A stretch of DNA of 64,000 nt from Colwellia sp. TT2012 (lineage in GTDB: Bacteria > Pseudomonadota > Gammaproteobacteria > Enterobacterales > Alteromonadaceae), in assembly GCF_001440345.1 (NCBI RefSeq), contig NZ_LJYX01000021.1:496001-560000 (forward strand). Direction: 5' to 3'. The notes beneath the pieces are model-generated. The model made no database searches, was not told the DNA's origin, and saw only the letters and a list, made by a program, of their open reading frames with translations. Positions 8,403 through 17,752 of this stretch are shown here, one piece after another. How positions within the stretch are numbered: position 1 is the stretch's first letter; each line of letters starts with the position of its first letter. A program made the translations under genes and the position numbers.

Positions 8403-9564
8403 TTTTCCTATAAATAATGCGGCTTTGAATAGTCTTACTAACCATAAAGCGCCTCAGCTCAATATAAATATTAACATTAGTTATCAACAATTCGATTTAG
8501 CCATTGCGTTGCCCATACCCTTAAAGGGCATCACTGGTATTTTTGGCCACTCGGCCTCAGGCAAGTCAACCCTACTGCGTGCCATTGCTGGTCTAGAAAC
8601 AACACTGACGGGTGAGATAACCTTAGTTGATACTTCTTTAATCAGTAAGCGTTTAGTCAGTAAAACTTTAGTCAACAGCGAACAAGGTATATACCTCAAA
8701 CCCGAGCAGCGCCAAGTTGGCTTAGTGTTTCAAAATAGTCGTTTGTTTAGCCATTTAACGGTACTGGGCAACCTAGAGTATGCGGTCAAACGTTGTAAAA
8801 ATAGTCGGCTGTCATTAGCTGAGGTCATTAAACTTACTGAGTTAAGTGCCTTACTGGATCAGGAGGTAAATCAGCTCTCCGGTGGTCAACAACAAAGAGT
8901 CGCCTTAGCCAGAGCTATTCTAGCCGAACCCAAGTTATTATTACTTGATGAGCCGTTAAGTGCCCTGGACCGACACAGTAAAATCCAACTGCTAAAAATG
9001 ATGCTTAACATTCAAAAGCAGCTAAGTTTACCTATGTTATACGTCAGCCACTCTTTAGATGAATTACAGCAAGTTTGTGACACCTTATTAGTACTAGCAC
9101 AAGGTAAGGTGGTTAGTTTTGGTAATATTCATCACGTTATTCATCAGCTCAATAATAACCCTGAATGTGACCTTATCCAGCAACAAACCAGTTTATCACT
9201 GCCGATAAAAACCTTTAATAATGGTCATGGCTTAACCGCTTTAGCGTTAAATGCCCAACAAGATATTTTTCTTAGCTGTGATCAGGCCTTTGAGCAGCAA
9301 ACTCAGTTGCGCTGCTTTATTTTGGCCAGTGATATTAGTATTATCCTAACGGAGCCAACCAATAGCTCTATCGTTAATCACCTCTTTGGCACGATAAAAC
9401 AAATTAATCCTCAGCAGAATAATGTTCTATTGACGGTTATTTGTGGTTCACAAGATTTTTTTGTCACTATCAGTGCCTTTTCTCAACAAAAGTTATCGCT
9501 AACCCTCAGACAACAGGTATATTTGCAGTTTAAAGCCAGTGCTGTGCGTACTTTTATCCATTAA
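8395..9564 (+). CDS. modC: molybdate ABC transporter ATP-binding protein ModC
   Basis: ATPase of the molybdate importer. It has Walker A GHSASGKST near residue 52, signature LSGGQQQR, and Walker B LLLLDEPLSALD, followed by a C-terminal region of some 130 residues that should contain the molybdate-binding TOBE/Mop-type domain found in ModC. At 389 residues it is slightly longer than the usual 350-370. The overlap with modB suggests translational coupling. Confidence 0.92.
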   Translation: MNDFPINNAALNSLTNHKAPQLNININISYQQFDLAIALPIPLKGITGIFGHSASGKSTLLRAIAGLETTLTGEITLVDTSLISKRLVSKTLVNSEQGIYLKPEQRQVGLVFQNSRLFSHLTVLGNLEYAVKRCKNSRLSLAEVIKLTELSALLDQEVNQLSGGQQQRVALARAILAEPKLLLLDEPLSALDRHSKIQLLKMMLNIQKQLSLPMLYVSHSLDELQQVCDTLLVLAQGKVVSFGNIHHVIHQLNNNPECDLIQQQTSLSLPIKTFNNGHGLTALALNAQQDIFLSCDQAFEQQTQLRCFILASDISIILTEPTNSSIVNHLFGTIKQINPQQNNVLLTVICGSQDFFVTISAFSQQKLSLTLRQQVYLQFKASAVRTFIH

Positions 9565-9593
9565 CTCTGATAAGAAATAAACTAGGAATACAC

Positions 9594-10343
9594 GTGTTAA
9601 GTAATCAAGAGCAAGTTAAATACTCCCGGCAAATTATGTTGGCTAAGATTGGCACCTCAGGACAAATGGCATTGCGCAACGCAAAAGTGCTTATTTTAGG
9701 TGTTGGCGGTTTAGGTAATCCAGCCAGTTTATATTTAGCGGCCGCAGGTGTCGGCACCCTTTATCTCGCCGATGGCGATTGCATAGAGCTCAGTAACTTA
9801 CCCAGACAAATTCTCTTTAGTGAAAGTAATATTGCTGAAAATAAAGCGGATGTCGCCGCGGAAAAATTACAACAACAATTTCCTGATGTAACGATTGAAG
9901 CTATTGATGAAATGCTTGATGAAGAGTTATGTGATTATTATCTGCCCCAAGTCGATTTAGTGCTCGATTGCTCAGACAATATTGCCACACGCTACTTAAT
10001 CAACCAAGCCTGTGTCCAGCATAAAGTACCACTGATAGTGGGCGCTGCTACTGGCTTTGATGGCCAACAACTCACTATAGACCCGCGTGATGACAACAGT
10101 GCTTGTTACCATTGTCTTTTTCCTGCCAGTGAAAAATCGCCCGCCAATAATTGTCAAACGGTTGGTATCATAGGCCCAGTATTAGCCATGATTGCTGGTA
10201 TGCAATGTTTACAAGCCATTAAGCTATTAACGGGAAATAAAGTACAGCTGAACCAACTTAACTTACTTGATGGTTTAGCCAATCAATGGCAGCAATTTAC
10301 CATAAAAAAACAAGCAAGTTGCACCGTTTGTGGCTCAAGCTAG
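9594..10343 (+). CDS. moeB: MoaD adenylyltransferase MoeB (ThiF/HesA family)
   Basis: MoeB activates the MoaD C-terminus by adenylylation. It shows the Rossmann motif LILGVGGLGNPASLYLAAAG, the nucleotide-binding DGD and SNLPRQILF segments, and zinc-binding cysteine pairs CYHC and CTVC. A GTG start at 9594 is preceded by AGGAATACAC. It is the last gene of the moa-mod cluster. ThiF is a close relative, but the operon position favours MoeB. Confidence 0.88.
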   Translation: MLSNQEQVKYSRQIMLAKIGTSGQMALRNAKVLILGVGGLGNPASLYLAAAGVGTLYLADGDCIELSNLPRQILFSESNIAENKADVAAEKLQQQFPDVTIEAIDEMLDEELCDYYLPQVDLVLDCSDNIATRYLINQACVQHKVPLIVGAATGFDGQQLTIDPRDDNSACYHCLFPASEKSPANNCQTVGIIGPVLAMIAGMQCLQAIKLLTGNKVQLNQLNLLDGLANQWQQFTIKKQASCTVCGSS

Positions 10344-10356
10344 GATTAGTTACCTA

Positions 10357-10923
10357 TTAATAACTGCCTAAACTAAATTGACACTCGGCACTGCTAATGA
10401 TTAGCTCAGTGCCATTTTTACTTTTAATTTCTTGAGCAATATCAACCCACTGATAATAAACATTACGATGAACCTTCGCTGTTAGGTTGCGTCGTACGGT
10501 TACATAAAGATCACCATTTTCACTGATGATTAATGGATGTTGTTCATCTAGGGTAAATTCGTCGTCTAAGTTGGTGCTAACCTGCATAACCGTTTTTTCT
10601 TCATCAAGCCAGCGCCATTGAGTGAGCATAAAAGGTGCATCATCTACCTGAATTTTCACTTTCTCTACTGGCGTCACTAAAAAGTACTCCGCAGTAGCTT
10701 TGCTTACTCCTTTATTTACCTCTGTGTTTACCTCCTTAATGAGCACGGAAGCAAATAGCTTTACCAGTGCTAAGCGCTTAAAGATAGTACCGTGGTAATA
10801 CCAATCACCATTGGCTTTTATCTGGATATCAATTTCACCACAATAAGGTGGATTCCATGACTCGACTGGTGGTAATGATTTTTTACTGCCAGCTAGTTGA
10901 GCTGAAATTTTATCTAATGACAT
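10357..10923 (-). CDS. DUF1285 family protein
   Basis: A 188-residue cytosolic protein matching the DUF1285 pattern: PPVESWNPPYCGEIDIQI near the N-terminus, the GDWYYHGTIFKR segment typical of the family, FLVTPVEKVKIQVDDAPF in the middle, and a conserved NVYYQWVD near the end. The family is widespread in proteobacteria and has no firmly established function that I know of. It converges with moeB and is transcribed as a single gene. Confidence 0.75.
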   Translation of the reverse strand: MSLDKISAQLAGSKKSLPPVESWNPPYCGEIDIQIKANGDWYYHGTIFKRLALVKLFASVLIKEVNTEVNKGVSKATAEYFLVTPVEKVKIQVDDAPFMLTQWRWLDEEKTVMQVSTNLDDEFTLDEQHPLIISENGDLYVTVRRNLTAKVHRNVYYQWVDIAQEIKSKNGTELIISSAECQFSLGSY

Positions 10924-11157
10924 AATGGCGGCATATCCTTACAAAAAAGCGCTGCAATGGCTAAAATGGGTTAGCTTAACCCTATTACGCGATAAGTGCA
11001 TTTGATTATAATTAATATCATGCTAACTTATTGCCCGATACATTTTTTTAACATTTGAGCCAATGCCAACAGTATTGGCTTACAATAACCCCCCAGTCTA
11101 TTACGTTACTTACCGCTCAGGAAGAATTTAATCGAATTGGTCTAACAAGGAATATAG

Positions 11158-13317
11158 ATGAAAATAGCCTTCACTAAGACTAAGCTAAGCTTAATAGTCT
11201 CCTCTGCTCTGCTTATCGCAGCGTGCAGTAATCAAAATAATGAAAGCACTAATACCATGGCAAATATAAACGCCCCTGTCGCTAAAAAAGTACCTCATGA
11301 AATGATTATTCATAATCACACTCGTGTCGATAATTATTACTGGATGCGTGATGACAGTCGAACTAACCCAGAGATCTTAGCGCATTTAGCCGCAGAGAAT
11401 GATTATACTAAGGCACAGTTAAAACATACCGAGGCGATGCAAGAACAGATCTTTCAAGAGATCAAAGCTCGCATTGAAAAAGACGATAACTCAGTAGCCA
11501 CTAAAACCGGCGATTATTACTATTCACGCCAAATGCACGGCGAGAATGAGTACCCTATCTACGTTAGGTCAACTGACTTTCAAGGCAGTAATCTGGAAGT
11601 TTTACTGGACGTTAATGAATTAGCCAAAGCACACGACTACTACCAAGTGACGGGTTTAACAGCCAGTCCAAATGGCAAGTTATTAGCCTACGGTGAAGAT
11701 ACCTTGAGTCGTCGAGTCTATACGGTTCAGTTTAAAGACATTGCCGGTAACACCCTACTTGCCGATAAACTTACCGGCACCAGTGGTGGCATTGTTTGGG
11801 GTAATGACAATAAAACCGTTTATTACATCAAAAAAGACCCACAAACCTTATTAGGTTACCAAGTATTTCGTCATATCTTAGGCACAGCCCAAGCTGATGA
11901 TGAAATGGTCTACGAAGAAAGTAATAAAGCTTACTATACCAGTATCAGTAAATCTAAAGATGGCAGCAGTGTCTTTATTTGGCATTCAAGTACAGAAGCA
12001 AGTGGTGTGTCAGTCATTGATGCTAATAACGCTAAAGCCATGCCTCAAAAATTCATTGAGCGTGAGGAAGACCATGAATATTCAATCTCTAAGTTAAATG
12101 ATTGGTATTACATCCATACTAACTGGCAAGCAACCAACTTTCGTTTAATGAAAGTTGATAAAAACCATCTTGGTGATAAAAGCCAATGGCAAAATGTTAT
12201 TCCAGCCAATGATGCCGTTAAGCTTGAAAACTTTGAGTTATTCACCGACCACCTTGTTTATCAACAACGTGAAAATGGCATCAGCCGAGTAACTATCCAG
12301 CAACTTTCAACGGGTAAAGAGCAACAGCTAAGCTTTAATGACACCGCCTATACCTTGCACTTATATGGTAATAATGAAATAGGCAATAAAGCATTACGTC
12401 TTTACTACACTAGCTTTACTACGCCGGGTACCGATTATGATATTGATTTATCCTCGTTAGTTAAAAGCAAATTAAAACAAACTAAAGTATTAGGTGACTT
12501 TGACAGTAACAACTATGCCTCTGAACGTATTTTTATTACGGCACGTGATGGTAAAAAAGTACCAGTATCATTGGTTTATCGCAAAGATATCTTCAAAAAA
12601 GATGGCACTAATCCATTATATCAATATGCCTATGGTTCGTACGGTAACACCATAGACCCTTACTTCTCTGTCAGTCGTTTAAGCTTGCTTGACCGTGGTT
12701 TTGTCTATGCCATTGCTCATATTCGTGGTTCAGAAATGCTTGGCCGACCTTGGTATGAAGACGGTAAAAAACTGACAAAAATGAATACCTTTACTGACTT
12801 TATTGATGTCACTAAAGCCTTAACAGCACAAGGTTACGGCGATAAAGATAAGGTATTCGCTGCGGGTGGTAGTGCCGGTGGTTTACTGATGGGCGCAGTG
12901 ATTAATATGGCACCTGAGCTTTATCAAGGCATTGCTGCAGCAGTTCCTTTTGTTGATGTAGTAACTACTATGCTTGATGAAAGCATTCCACTAACAACCA
13001 ATGAGTTTAAAGAATGGGGCAACCCAAAAGAAAAAGTTTATTATGATTATATGTTGTCATACTCACCGTATGATCAAGTGAAAACCCAAGACTATCCTAA
13101 CATCCTAGTCACCACAGGATTACATGACTCACAAGTACAGTATTTTGAGCCAATGAAATGGGTTGCTAAGTTGCGTGAATATAAAACAGATGACAACCTA
13201 TTAGTCTTTAAAACCGATATGGAAGCAGGACACGGTGGCGCCTCAGGGCGATTCAAACGTATTCATAATACGGCCTTACAATATAGCTTCTTTATTGACT
13301 TACTTAATAAGAGTTAA
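11158..13317 (+). CDS. oligopeptidase B-like S9 peptidase, lipoprotein
   Basis: A prolyl-oligopeptidase-family serine peptidase of 719 residues that cleaves short peptides, probably after basic residues as oligopeptidase B does. An N-terminal lipoprotein signal with lipobox LIAAC (residues 19-23) places it at the envelope, unlike the cytosolic E. coli enzyme. The beta-propeller domain comes first. The catalytic domain has GGSAGG around residue 572 (nucleophile Ser) and EAGHGGASGRF near 691 (His). The gene is monocistronic and ends at a strong terminator. Confidence 0.88.
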   Translation: MKIAFTKTKLSLIVSSALLIAACSNQNNESTNTMANINAPVAKKVPHEMIIHNHTRVDNYYWMRDDSRTNPEILAHLAAENDYTKAQLKHTEAMQEQIFQEIKARIEKDDNSVATKTGDYYYSRQMHGENEYPIYVRSTDFQGSNLEVLLDVNELAKAHDYYQVTGLTASPNGKLLAYGEDTLSRRVYTVQFKDIAGNTLLADKLTGTSGGIVWGNDNKTVYYIKKDPQTLLGYQVFRHILGTAQADDEMVYEESNKAYYTSISKSKDGSSVFIWHSSTEASGVSVIDANNAKAMPQKFIEREEDHEYSISKLNDWYYIHTNWQATNFRLMKVDKNHLGDKSQWQNVIPANDAVKLENFELFTDHLVYQQRENGISRVTIQQLSTGKEQQLSFNDTAYTLHLYGNNEIGNKALRLYYTSFTTPGTDYDIDLSSLVKSKLKQTKVLGDFDSNNYASERIFITARDGKKVPVSLVYRKDIFKKDGTNPLYQYAYGSYGNTIDPYFSVSRLSLLDRGFVYAIAHIRGSEMLGRPWYEDGKKLTKMNTFTDFIDVTKALTAQGYGDKDKVFAAGGSAGGLLMGAVINMAPELYQGIAAAVPFVDVVTTMLDESIPLTTNEFKEWGNPKEKVYYDYMLSYSPYDQVKTQDYPNILVTTGLHDSQVQYFEPMKWVAKLREYKTDDNLLVFKTDMEAGHGGASGRFKRIHNTALQYSFFIDLLNKS

Positions 13318-13356
13318 TCAATAGTAAGAAAAGCTATTTAGCTTAGCCAAAATAAG

Positions 13357-13393
13357 CATCCTCACCTAGGTACAGCAAGGTGAGGATGTTTTT
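13357..13393 (+). terminator. rho-independent terminator after the oligopeptidase gene
   Basis: Eleven-base arms CATCCTCACCT and AGGTGAGGATG pair perfectly around a ten-base loop and are followed by TTTTT. It lies 40 bases after the stop of the peptidase gene. Confidence 0.92.
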
Positions 13394-14217
13394 CTGCAGC
13401 AACAACACCCTAATATTAACATCAGTTAGTAGTGAACCTGGTAACCACATGATTTCAGGGAATTGAAGCAGGCTATAACTCAGGATTAGCGGCGACTCTT
13501 GATGTCTTGATATTAGTGCCGGTCAATTACCTTATTGTTGAGCAGGTTAAAAGCATCTTTTCCGCTAAGGCTGCCAGTAAAAATAGCAGTGATAGACAAG
13601 TGGCCTAACCCAATAGAGTATGATGAACTAACATTAATAGACTTGATTGACTTAATTTTACAAAAAAGGTTATTATCTAATTGAGTGCTGTAAATTGCAA
13701 TATGACTTTATATGAACAAAGTAAGGCTGATAACTATTCGCTAGTTGAACCACCAGACTAAGTACTTTATTATTTAGACAGATTGCAGATGTCTTTAGTC
13801 AATGCTGTTGATTAAAGGCTAATTTGACAGCAGATTTAACTGATAGACAATATATTTAGTAGGTTGGTAAATGAGATTAAGAAAAAAGAAACTTATGTTA
13901 CGAAAAAATAAAAATCACTTAAAAATAAGGGTGTTACGCTCGATGAAACGGCGAAATATTGCTCATTTTTATAAATTAGATGAAAAAACCATTAGTTAGC
14001 CCGCAGAGCCATCCCAAGTAAACGTAAGTACACTTTCAAACTCTGCTCTCAATTATCTTATCAAAAACGGGTTATCATAACGGCACTTTACCCTTTAGCC
14101 ACGTCAAAGCCGGATATTTTTTTGATAGCCCTATTGAGCCAAATCCGCATAATAACGACAACAATTATTCGTGTTATGCTGCAACCATATTCTCCACATT
14201 TTCTAAAGAGTACCGCT
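13394..14217 (+). other. 824-bp intergenic region
   Basis: No recognisable gene. The only candidate is a plus-strand ORF of 42 very basic residues at 13871-13999, with GGTTGG-type upstream sequence; it is short and of low complexity and I do not call it a gene. The last 130 bases should hold the promoter of the following dehydrogenase. Confidence 0.4.
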
Positions 14218-15645
14218 ATGCCACAGACATTTTCTCGTTATTCCTCCATCGCCCTTGTTAAAGAAATAGAATCACCTGAAAACCCTGGCGGTTTAGAAAA
14301 ACGTGTGGCCTTAGTACCTAGTGATGTCGGTCAACTGGTATCAGCGGGCATTAAAGTCTATGTGGAAATGGGCGCAGGAGAAGGGGTTGACTTTAGTGAT
14401 GAAGAATACATTAAACATAACGCTATTATGCAAACAGCTGAGCAGATATATAAAGATAAAGCGCTGATTATTAAGTTTAAAGGGCCTGCTCTTAGTTCCA
14501 TAGAGCAGATGAGTGCAGCTTGTACACTATTATGTATGGCACATTTCAACTCCTATCCAGACAGAGCAAAACTTCTCCAAGACAGTCGTATTAATGTTAT
14601 TGCCATGGAAGAGATTTGTGAGTCACCAAAACAAGACTCGGATGAGCGAATTCTTGGCCGTGTCGCCATGAATGCTGCCTTAACCCCCTTCTTTAACGAC
14701 AATACTATTGGCGGATTACGAGTAAGAATTATTGGCTGGAGTGAGCGTTTACGCGGTGCTATTAATCGTTGTGGTAATCGTAGCCCTCGATCTTTACAAG
14801 TTATCCAGCCATCACTTGCCTTTGAAGAACTAGAGGCCACTGGCACTAATGCATTATATTTTTACGACAGTAAAAGCTTTAAAGATCCCCAAGGCATACT
14901 ACAAAAACTACGCGCATTAAAAACCCATACTTTTGATATTAATGACTTTGAAATAAAGCAAGGTCAGCAAGCCATCGCTGATTATCAAGCAAGCCATCCA
15001 CCGGCACAATTTGGCCTACGCCGTATTCAATGCCTACATGAAACCGGACGAGCCGGAGCAAGGTATGGCATGGGTTTATTAGCTGACTATAAGCCGTCGA
15101 TAAAAAAAGCCAATATCAAGGCGGTTATTCTTGGTTATGGTAATGTCGCCCAAGGCGCTTTGGATGAATTGCATCAGCAAGGCATTAAACACATCCATGT
15201 TTTAGGCCGAGCTCAAACGGCTAAAAGCCGTATTGATTATTGGCTCAAAGATGCTGATATTATCATCAATGGCGCTGAACAATCCGTTGAGTTAAGAGGC
15301 AAAAACTTCCTGATCAGTAATAAGCACCTCAAAGAGTTAATCCCTGAAAATTCGGTGGTTATTGATTTAGTCGGTGGCAGCCCAACCAATAGAAGCCCAG
15401 TTGAAGCGGTGTTGAGCTGTAGCTTTTTAACAGCACCTTATTTTGTTCAAGATGGCGTACTAGTCTCCTCTTTATGGGGTTGGCCGATGATGGGCATGAT
15501 GCGTGAAACCGCCATTCGTTATTCAGGACAAATTGTTGAGGTATTAATTGGCAAGGAAAAACTTATTGAAGGCCTAGGTTTACTCAGCCCTGGTGTTAAA
15601 CCAGCCTTAGTTTGTGGACCTTTTTCAGACACCCCTAAGGATTAG
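14218..15645 (+). CDS. alanine dehydrogenase/transhydrogenase-fold enzyme, saccharopine dehydrogenase-like
   Basis: An NAD(P)-dependent enzyme with an AlaDH/PNT N-terminal domain (motifs EIESPENPGGLEKRVALVPS and YVEMGAGEGVDFSDEEY) and a C-terminal Rossmann domain with VILGYGNVAQGALDEL near residue 330. The layout is that of lysine-forming saccharopine dehydrogenases and their bacterial relatives; the substrate cannot be read from the sequence. The start at 14218 leaves 475 residues; an ORF extension to 14122 adds an unconserved hydrophobic stretch that I regard as untranslated. Single gene. Confidence 0.7.
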   Translation: MPQTFSRYSSIALVKEIESPENPGGLEKRVALVPSDVGQLVSAGIKVYVEMGAGEGVDFSDEEYIKHNAIMQTAEQIYKDKALIIKFKGPALSSIEQMSAACTLLCMAHFNSYPDRAKLLQDSRINVIAMEEICESPKQDSDERILGRVAMNAALTPFFNDNTIGGLRVRIIGWSERLRGAINRCGNRSPRSLQVIQPSLAFEELEATGTNALYFYDSKSFKDPQGILQKLRALKTHTFDINDFEIKQGQQAIADYQASHPPAQFGLRRIQCLHETGRAGARYGMGLLADYKPSIKKANIKAVILGYGNVAQGALDELHQQGIKHIHVLGRAQTAKSRIDYWLKDADIIINGAEQSVELRGKNFLISNKHLKELIPENSVVIDLVGGSPTNRSPVEAVLSCSFLTAPYFVQDGVLVSSLWGWPMMGMMRETAIRYSGQIVEVLIGKEKLIEGLGLLSPGVKPALVCGPFSDTPKD

Positions 15646-15795
15646 TCATCTTATGTTTAGCCATTGTCCTCGTGACGAGAGCAATGGTGATAACTAGCAA
15701 AACAAATACTCGCTGACTTAGCTGTAGATTAATTAGACAAAGATGATAAAACAAAAGCAATTATGGATAAATACCATTAAAAGCAAAGATTTTCC

Positions 15796-15825
15796 TTGTC
15801 ATGCTAGGCATAAATGCACTACAAT
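15796..15825 (+). promoter_or_regulatory. promoter of the tRNA-His/tRNA-Pro unit
   Basis: A -35 hexamer TTGTCA (15796-15801) and a -10 hexamer TACAAT (15820-15825) are separated by 18 bases. The following CGCCGCGC is a GC-rich discriminator of the kind seen in stringently controlled stable-RNA promoters. Transcription would begin near 15832, about 65 bases before the first tRNA. Confidence 0.7.
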
Positions 15826-15896
15826 CGCCGCGCTGTTAAGTAGCAGCACATATATTTATTGCTCCTAGCATAAAGTATATCTCAGTACACCTCAGT

Positions 15897-15973
15897 GGTG
15901 GCTATAGCTCAGTTGGTAGAGCCCCGGATTGTGATTCCGGTTGTCGAGGGTTCAAGTCCCTTTAGCCACCCCA
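15897..15973 (+). tRNA. tRNA-His (anticodon GUG)
   Basis: A complete cloverleaf with acceptor stem GTGGCTA / TAGCCAC, anticodon stem CCGGA / TCCGG around loop TTGTGAT, GGTTCAAGTCC T-arm and encoded CCA. The extra 5' G at 15897 opposite C at 15970 is the hallmark of tRNA-His. Confidence 0.97.
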
Positions 15974-16018
15974 TTTTTATCTCCCCATATTTTAAAATAT
16001 AAACTACGAAAAAATAAT

Positions 16019-16095
16019 CGGTGATTAGCGCAGCTTGGTAGCGCACTTGGTTTGGGTCCAAGGGGTCGCAAGTTCGAATCTTGCATCACCGACCA
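16019..16095 (+). tRNA. tRNA-Pro (anticodon UGG)
   Basis: Acceptor stem CGGTGAT / ATCACCG, anticodon stem CTTGG / CCAAG with loop TTTGGGT, T-arm AGTTCGAATCT and encoded CCA at 16093-16095. It lies 45 bases after tRNA-His in the same transcript. The accessory island begins just downstream. Confidence 0.97.
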
Positions 16096-16135
16096 CTTTT
16101 AAGTTAAATATCCTCCTAAAAATACTGACGGTGGC

Positions 16136-16333
16136 GTTAAGGAACTTTTCAGCCCCTTCAAAAGTTCCGGTTCTTGTGCCATCACATGGCAGCTCTAACT
16201 CTTGGTTATTCGTATTTAGCTTGAACGTCTTAGCTCCCCAAATATGTTTGATTAGACACAACACTTTGCTGTTCGTTAAGTTGGTTATAGCAAATTCGTT
16301 TTTTTCTAAGTTAGACCATGATAGTAAAAGCAT
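16136..16333 (-). pseudogene. truncated copy of the 74-residue inovirus gene
   Basis: Starting at 16333 the first 69 or so codons match the intact gene at 36445-36669 almost perfectly (for example NLEKNEFAITNLTNSKVLC and LELPCDGTRTGTFE), including its ribosome site. The 3' end is replaced by unrelated DNA that runs antisense into tRNA-Pro, so the natural stop is lost. The reading frame stays open only by reading through the tRNA genes and I treat it as broken. Confidence 0.75.
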
Positions 16334-16702
16334 TCTGTTAGTTCCTTGATGGCTTCAATTTAATGTGTACCCGTCGCGTAGCGACATAGGGGTGCGCGCT
16401 TAATTTGATGCTAATCAAACAGAGTGAGAGAATAATTTTGTCAATGAAAATCACGGAGTGTCTGGGTTATTTTCGTCTTTTTGAAAATGTTCTAGAAACC
16501 GTTATTTTACTTTACTAAATTAGGCTTGAAGCTCTTTGGAACCGTCTATTGAACTTTCTTTTGAACTTTGGGTGTGTTTGTTTAGGTAGCGAACAACGAG
16601 TTCCGAGGGCGAAGCCTGAGCAACGAGGAAGAGTAGAGAGCGGAGATGATAAACCCCCGTCATGTATTACGGGGGTAGATTCCACCATACTATGCAGCTT
16701 TT
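16136..16702 (+). repeat. direct repeat R1: copy of the inovirus right-end region
   Basis: This stretch closely matches 36462-37043 (R2). Both contain the same truncated or full small gene, the stretch GGGGTGCGCGCTTAATTTGA, the GAAGCCTGAGCAACGAGGAA segment and a perfect hairpin CCCCCGT-loop-ACGGGGG (16654-16675 here). R1 begins 40 bases after tRNA-Pro, so it looks like the leftover right end of a related filamentous phage or an ectopic recombination product. Confidence 0.88.
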
Positions 16703-16900
16703 CGTTCATGTTGCTTGGTTCTATTGGTTATTACTGAGAATTGTTTTTGTATAAAGAAGGGGATTCACCTCACAATAAACTATTATGTTTCCTCAACAGC
16801 AGCTATTATTTGTATACTTTTAACTCTCATATTTTTGTTGTATAATCGTAAAGGACTTAGATTTTTAATATAATAATTTATTAATATTAAGGTGGCTATT

Positions 16901-17047
16901 ATGAGTCAAGAAGAAGCTAAAACAATCATAGACAAATTAAAAGAACATACAGTTGAAAATACATCAAGTGTAGAGAAAGCACGCGCTGCTCTAGTTGCAG
17001 CTGGCTTGATTAAAGATGATGGTACTCCAGAAACTCAGTATGTATAA
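16901..17047 (+). CDS. small antitoxin-like protein, 48 residues
   Basis: Not in a family I can name. The 48-residue protein (begins MSQEEAKTIIDKLKEHT) is acidic and helical, has a consensus TATAAT -10 element at 16841-16846, and a good AAGGTGG ribosome site. Its last two codons overlap the start of the next gene by eight bases. A short gene directly in front of an ADP-ribosyltransferase-like toxin gene is the usual place for its antitoxin; that role is inferred from position only. Confidence 0.65.
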   Translation: MSQEEAKTIIDKLKEHTVENTSSVEKARAALVAAGLIKDDGTPETQYV

Positions 17048-17648
17048 AAACCACCCATCTTTAGTTTTAGGTTTTCATGCGTGTGAAAGGGTAATAGGAG
17101 AAGATATATTAAGTGGAAATAAAGGTTTTAAAGCAAGCGAAAACAGCTTTGACTGACTAGGTACTGGTATGTACTTTTGGGAAAACAGTCCCGAAAGAGC
17201 TAATGCCTACGGAATAGAACTTAAAGAAGCCCGTAAAAAGCTTAAAGACCCAATGGTTATAGGTGCAGTAATACATCTCGGTAGGTGTTTTAATCTACTA
17301 GAAGCGCAATGCCTTAGTGTACTTAAGGCGAACTACGAATCTATGAAGAGTGTATACGCCCTCCTCAAACTACCCCTCCCCACTAACGAAACAGCTTATA
17401 CAGGCGATAGCGATAAACTATTTAGAAAATTGGACTGTGCTGTTATCCAGTATATGCACTGTGAATTACTTAAACAAAATGAGAAACCCTTTGATACTGT
17501 AAGAGCCGCCTTCTGGGAAGGTGATTCACTTTACCCTGATGCAGGTTTTAAGGAAAAAAATCATATTCAGCTTTGCGTTATAAATCCAAATAGTATCAAG
17601 GGTTATTTCAGACCCTTAATAAAAGATGAAGGTTATGCAAGCGTATAA
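17040..17648 (+). pseudogene. ADP-ribosyltransferase-fold toxin gene interrupted by an internal TGA
   Basis: In one frame from ATG 17040 the product reads LVLGFHACERVIGEDIL, then SENSFD, then TGA (17154-17156), then LGTGMYFWENSPERANAYG, and continues to 17648 without another stop. The His of FHAC and the GxGxYFWE.P.RA block are the NAD-binding motifs of PARP/ART-like toxins. Relatives have Trp after FD, so TGG has become TGA, a single-base nonsense mutation between the two motifs. A restart at ATG 17169 would lack the first motif. The overlap with the preceding small gene suggests a toxin-antitoxin pair whose toxin is now dead. Confidence 0.75.
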
Positions 17649-17663
17649 CTTCCTGTTAAAGAA

Positions 17664-17751
17664 AAGTAACAAGTAATTCAAGAGGATAATTGACAGTTTC
17701 ATTCCTTTACTGCGTTCAATTATATCAAACCACTTAATTGAACATTATTAC
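17664..17751 (+). repeat. attC-like cassette recombination site, degenerate
   Basis: AGTAACAAG at the left and ACATTATTAC at the right form the outer arms. Inside, GATAATTGA pairs with TCAATTATATC, leaving one unpaired A, as in integron attC sites. The right core is ATTAT rather than GTTAT, so one key base is lost. It starts some 15 bases after the broken toxin gene and abuts the integrase remnant. A plain terminator hairpin is the alternative. Confidence 0.5.
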
Positions 17752-17752
17752 T

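Noticed and set aside
13871-13999. Basic 42-codon ORF in the intergenic region before the dehydrogenase
   Set aside because: Low-complexity Lys/Arg-rich, no clear ribosome site, no neighbours to couple with.
16025-16135. Extension of the 74-residue gene copy through tRNA-Pro
   Set aside because: It is antisense to a structural RNA gene and lacks similarity to the intact protein in that part.
16035-16349. Plus-strand ORF overlapping tRNA-Pro and R1
   Set aside because: It is the mirror frame of the truncated gene copy and begins inside the tRNA.
17154-17156. UGA as selenocysteine in the toxin gene
   Set aside because: Relatives appear to have Trp there, no SECIS-like hairpin was evident right after it, and no selenocysteine genes are in the window; simple nonsense mutation is likelier.
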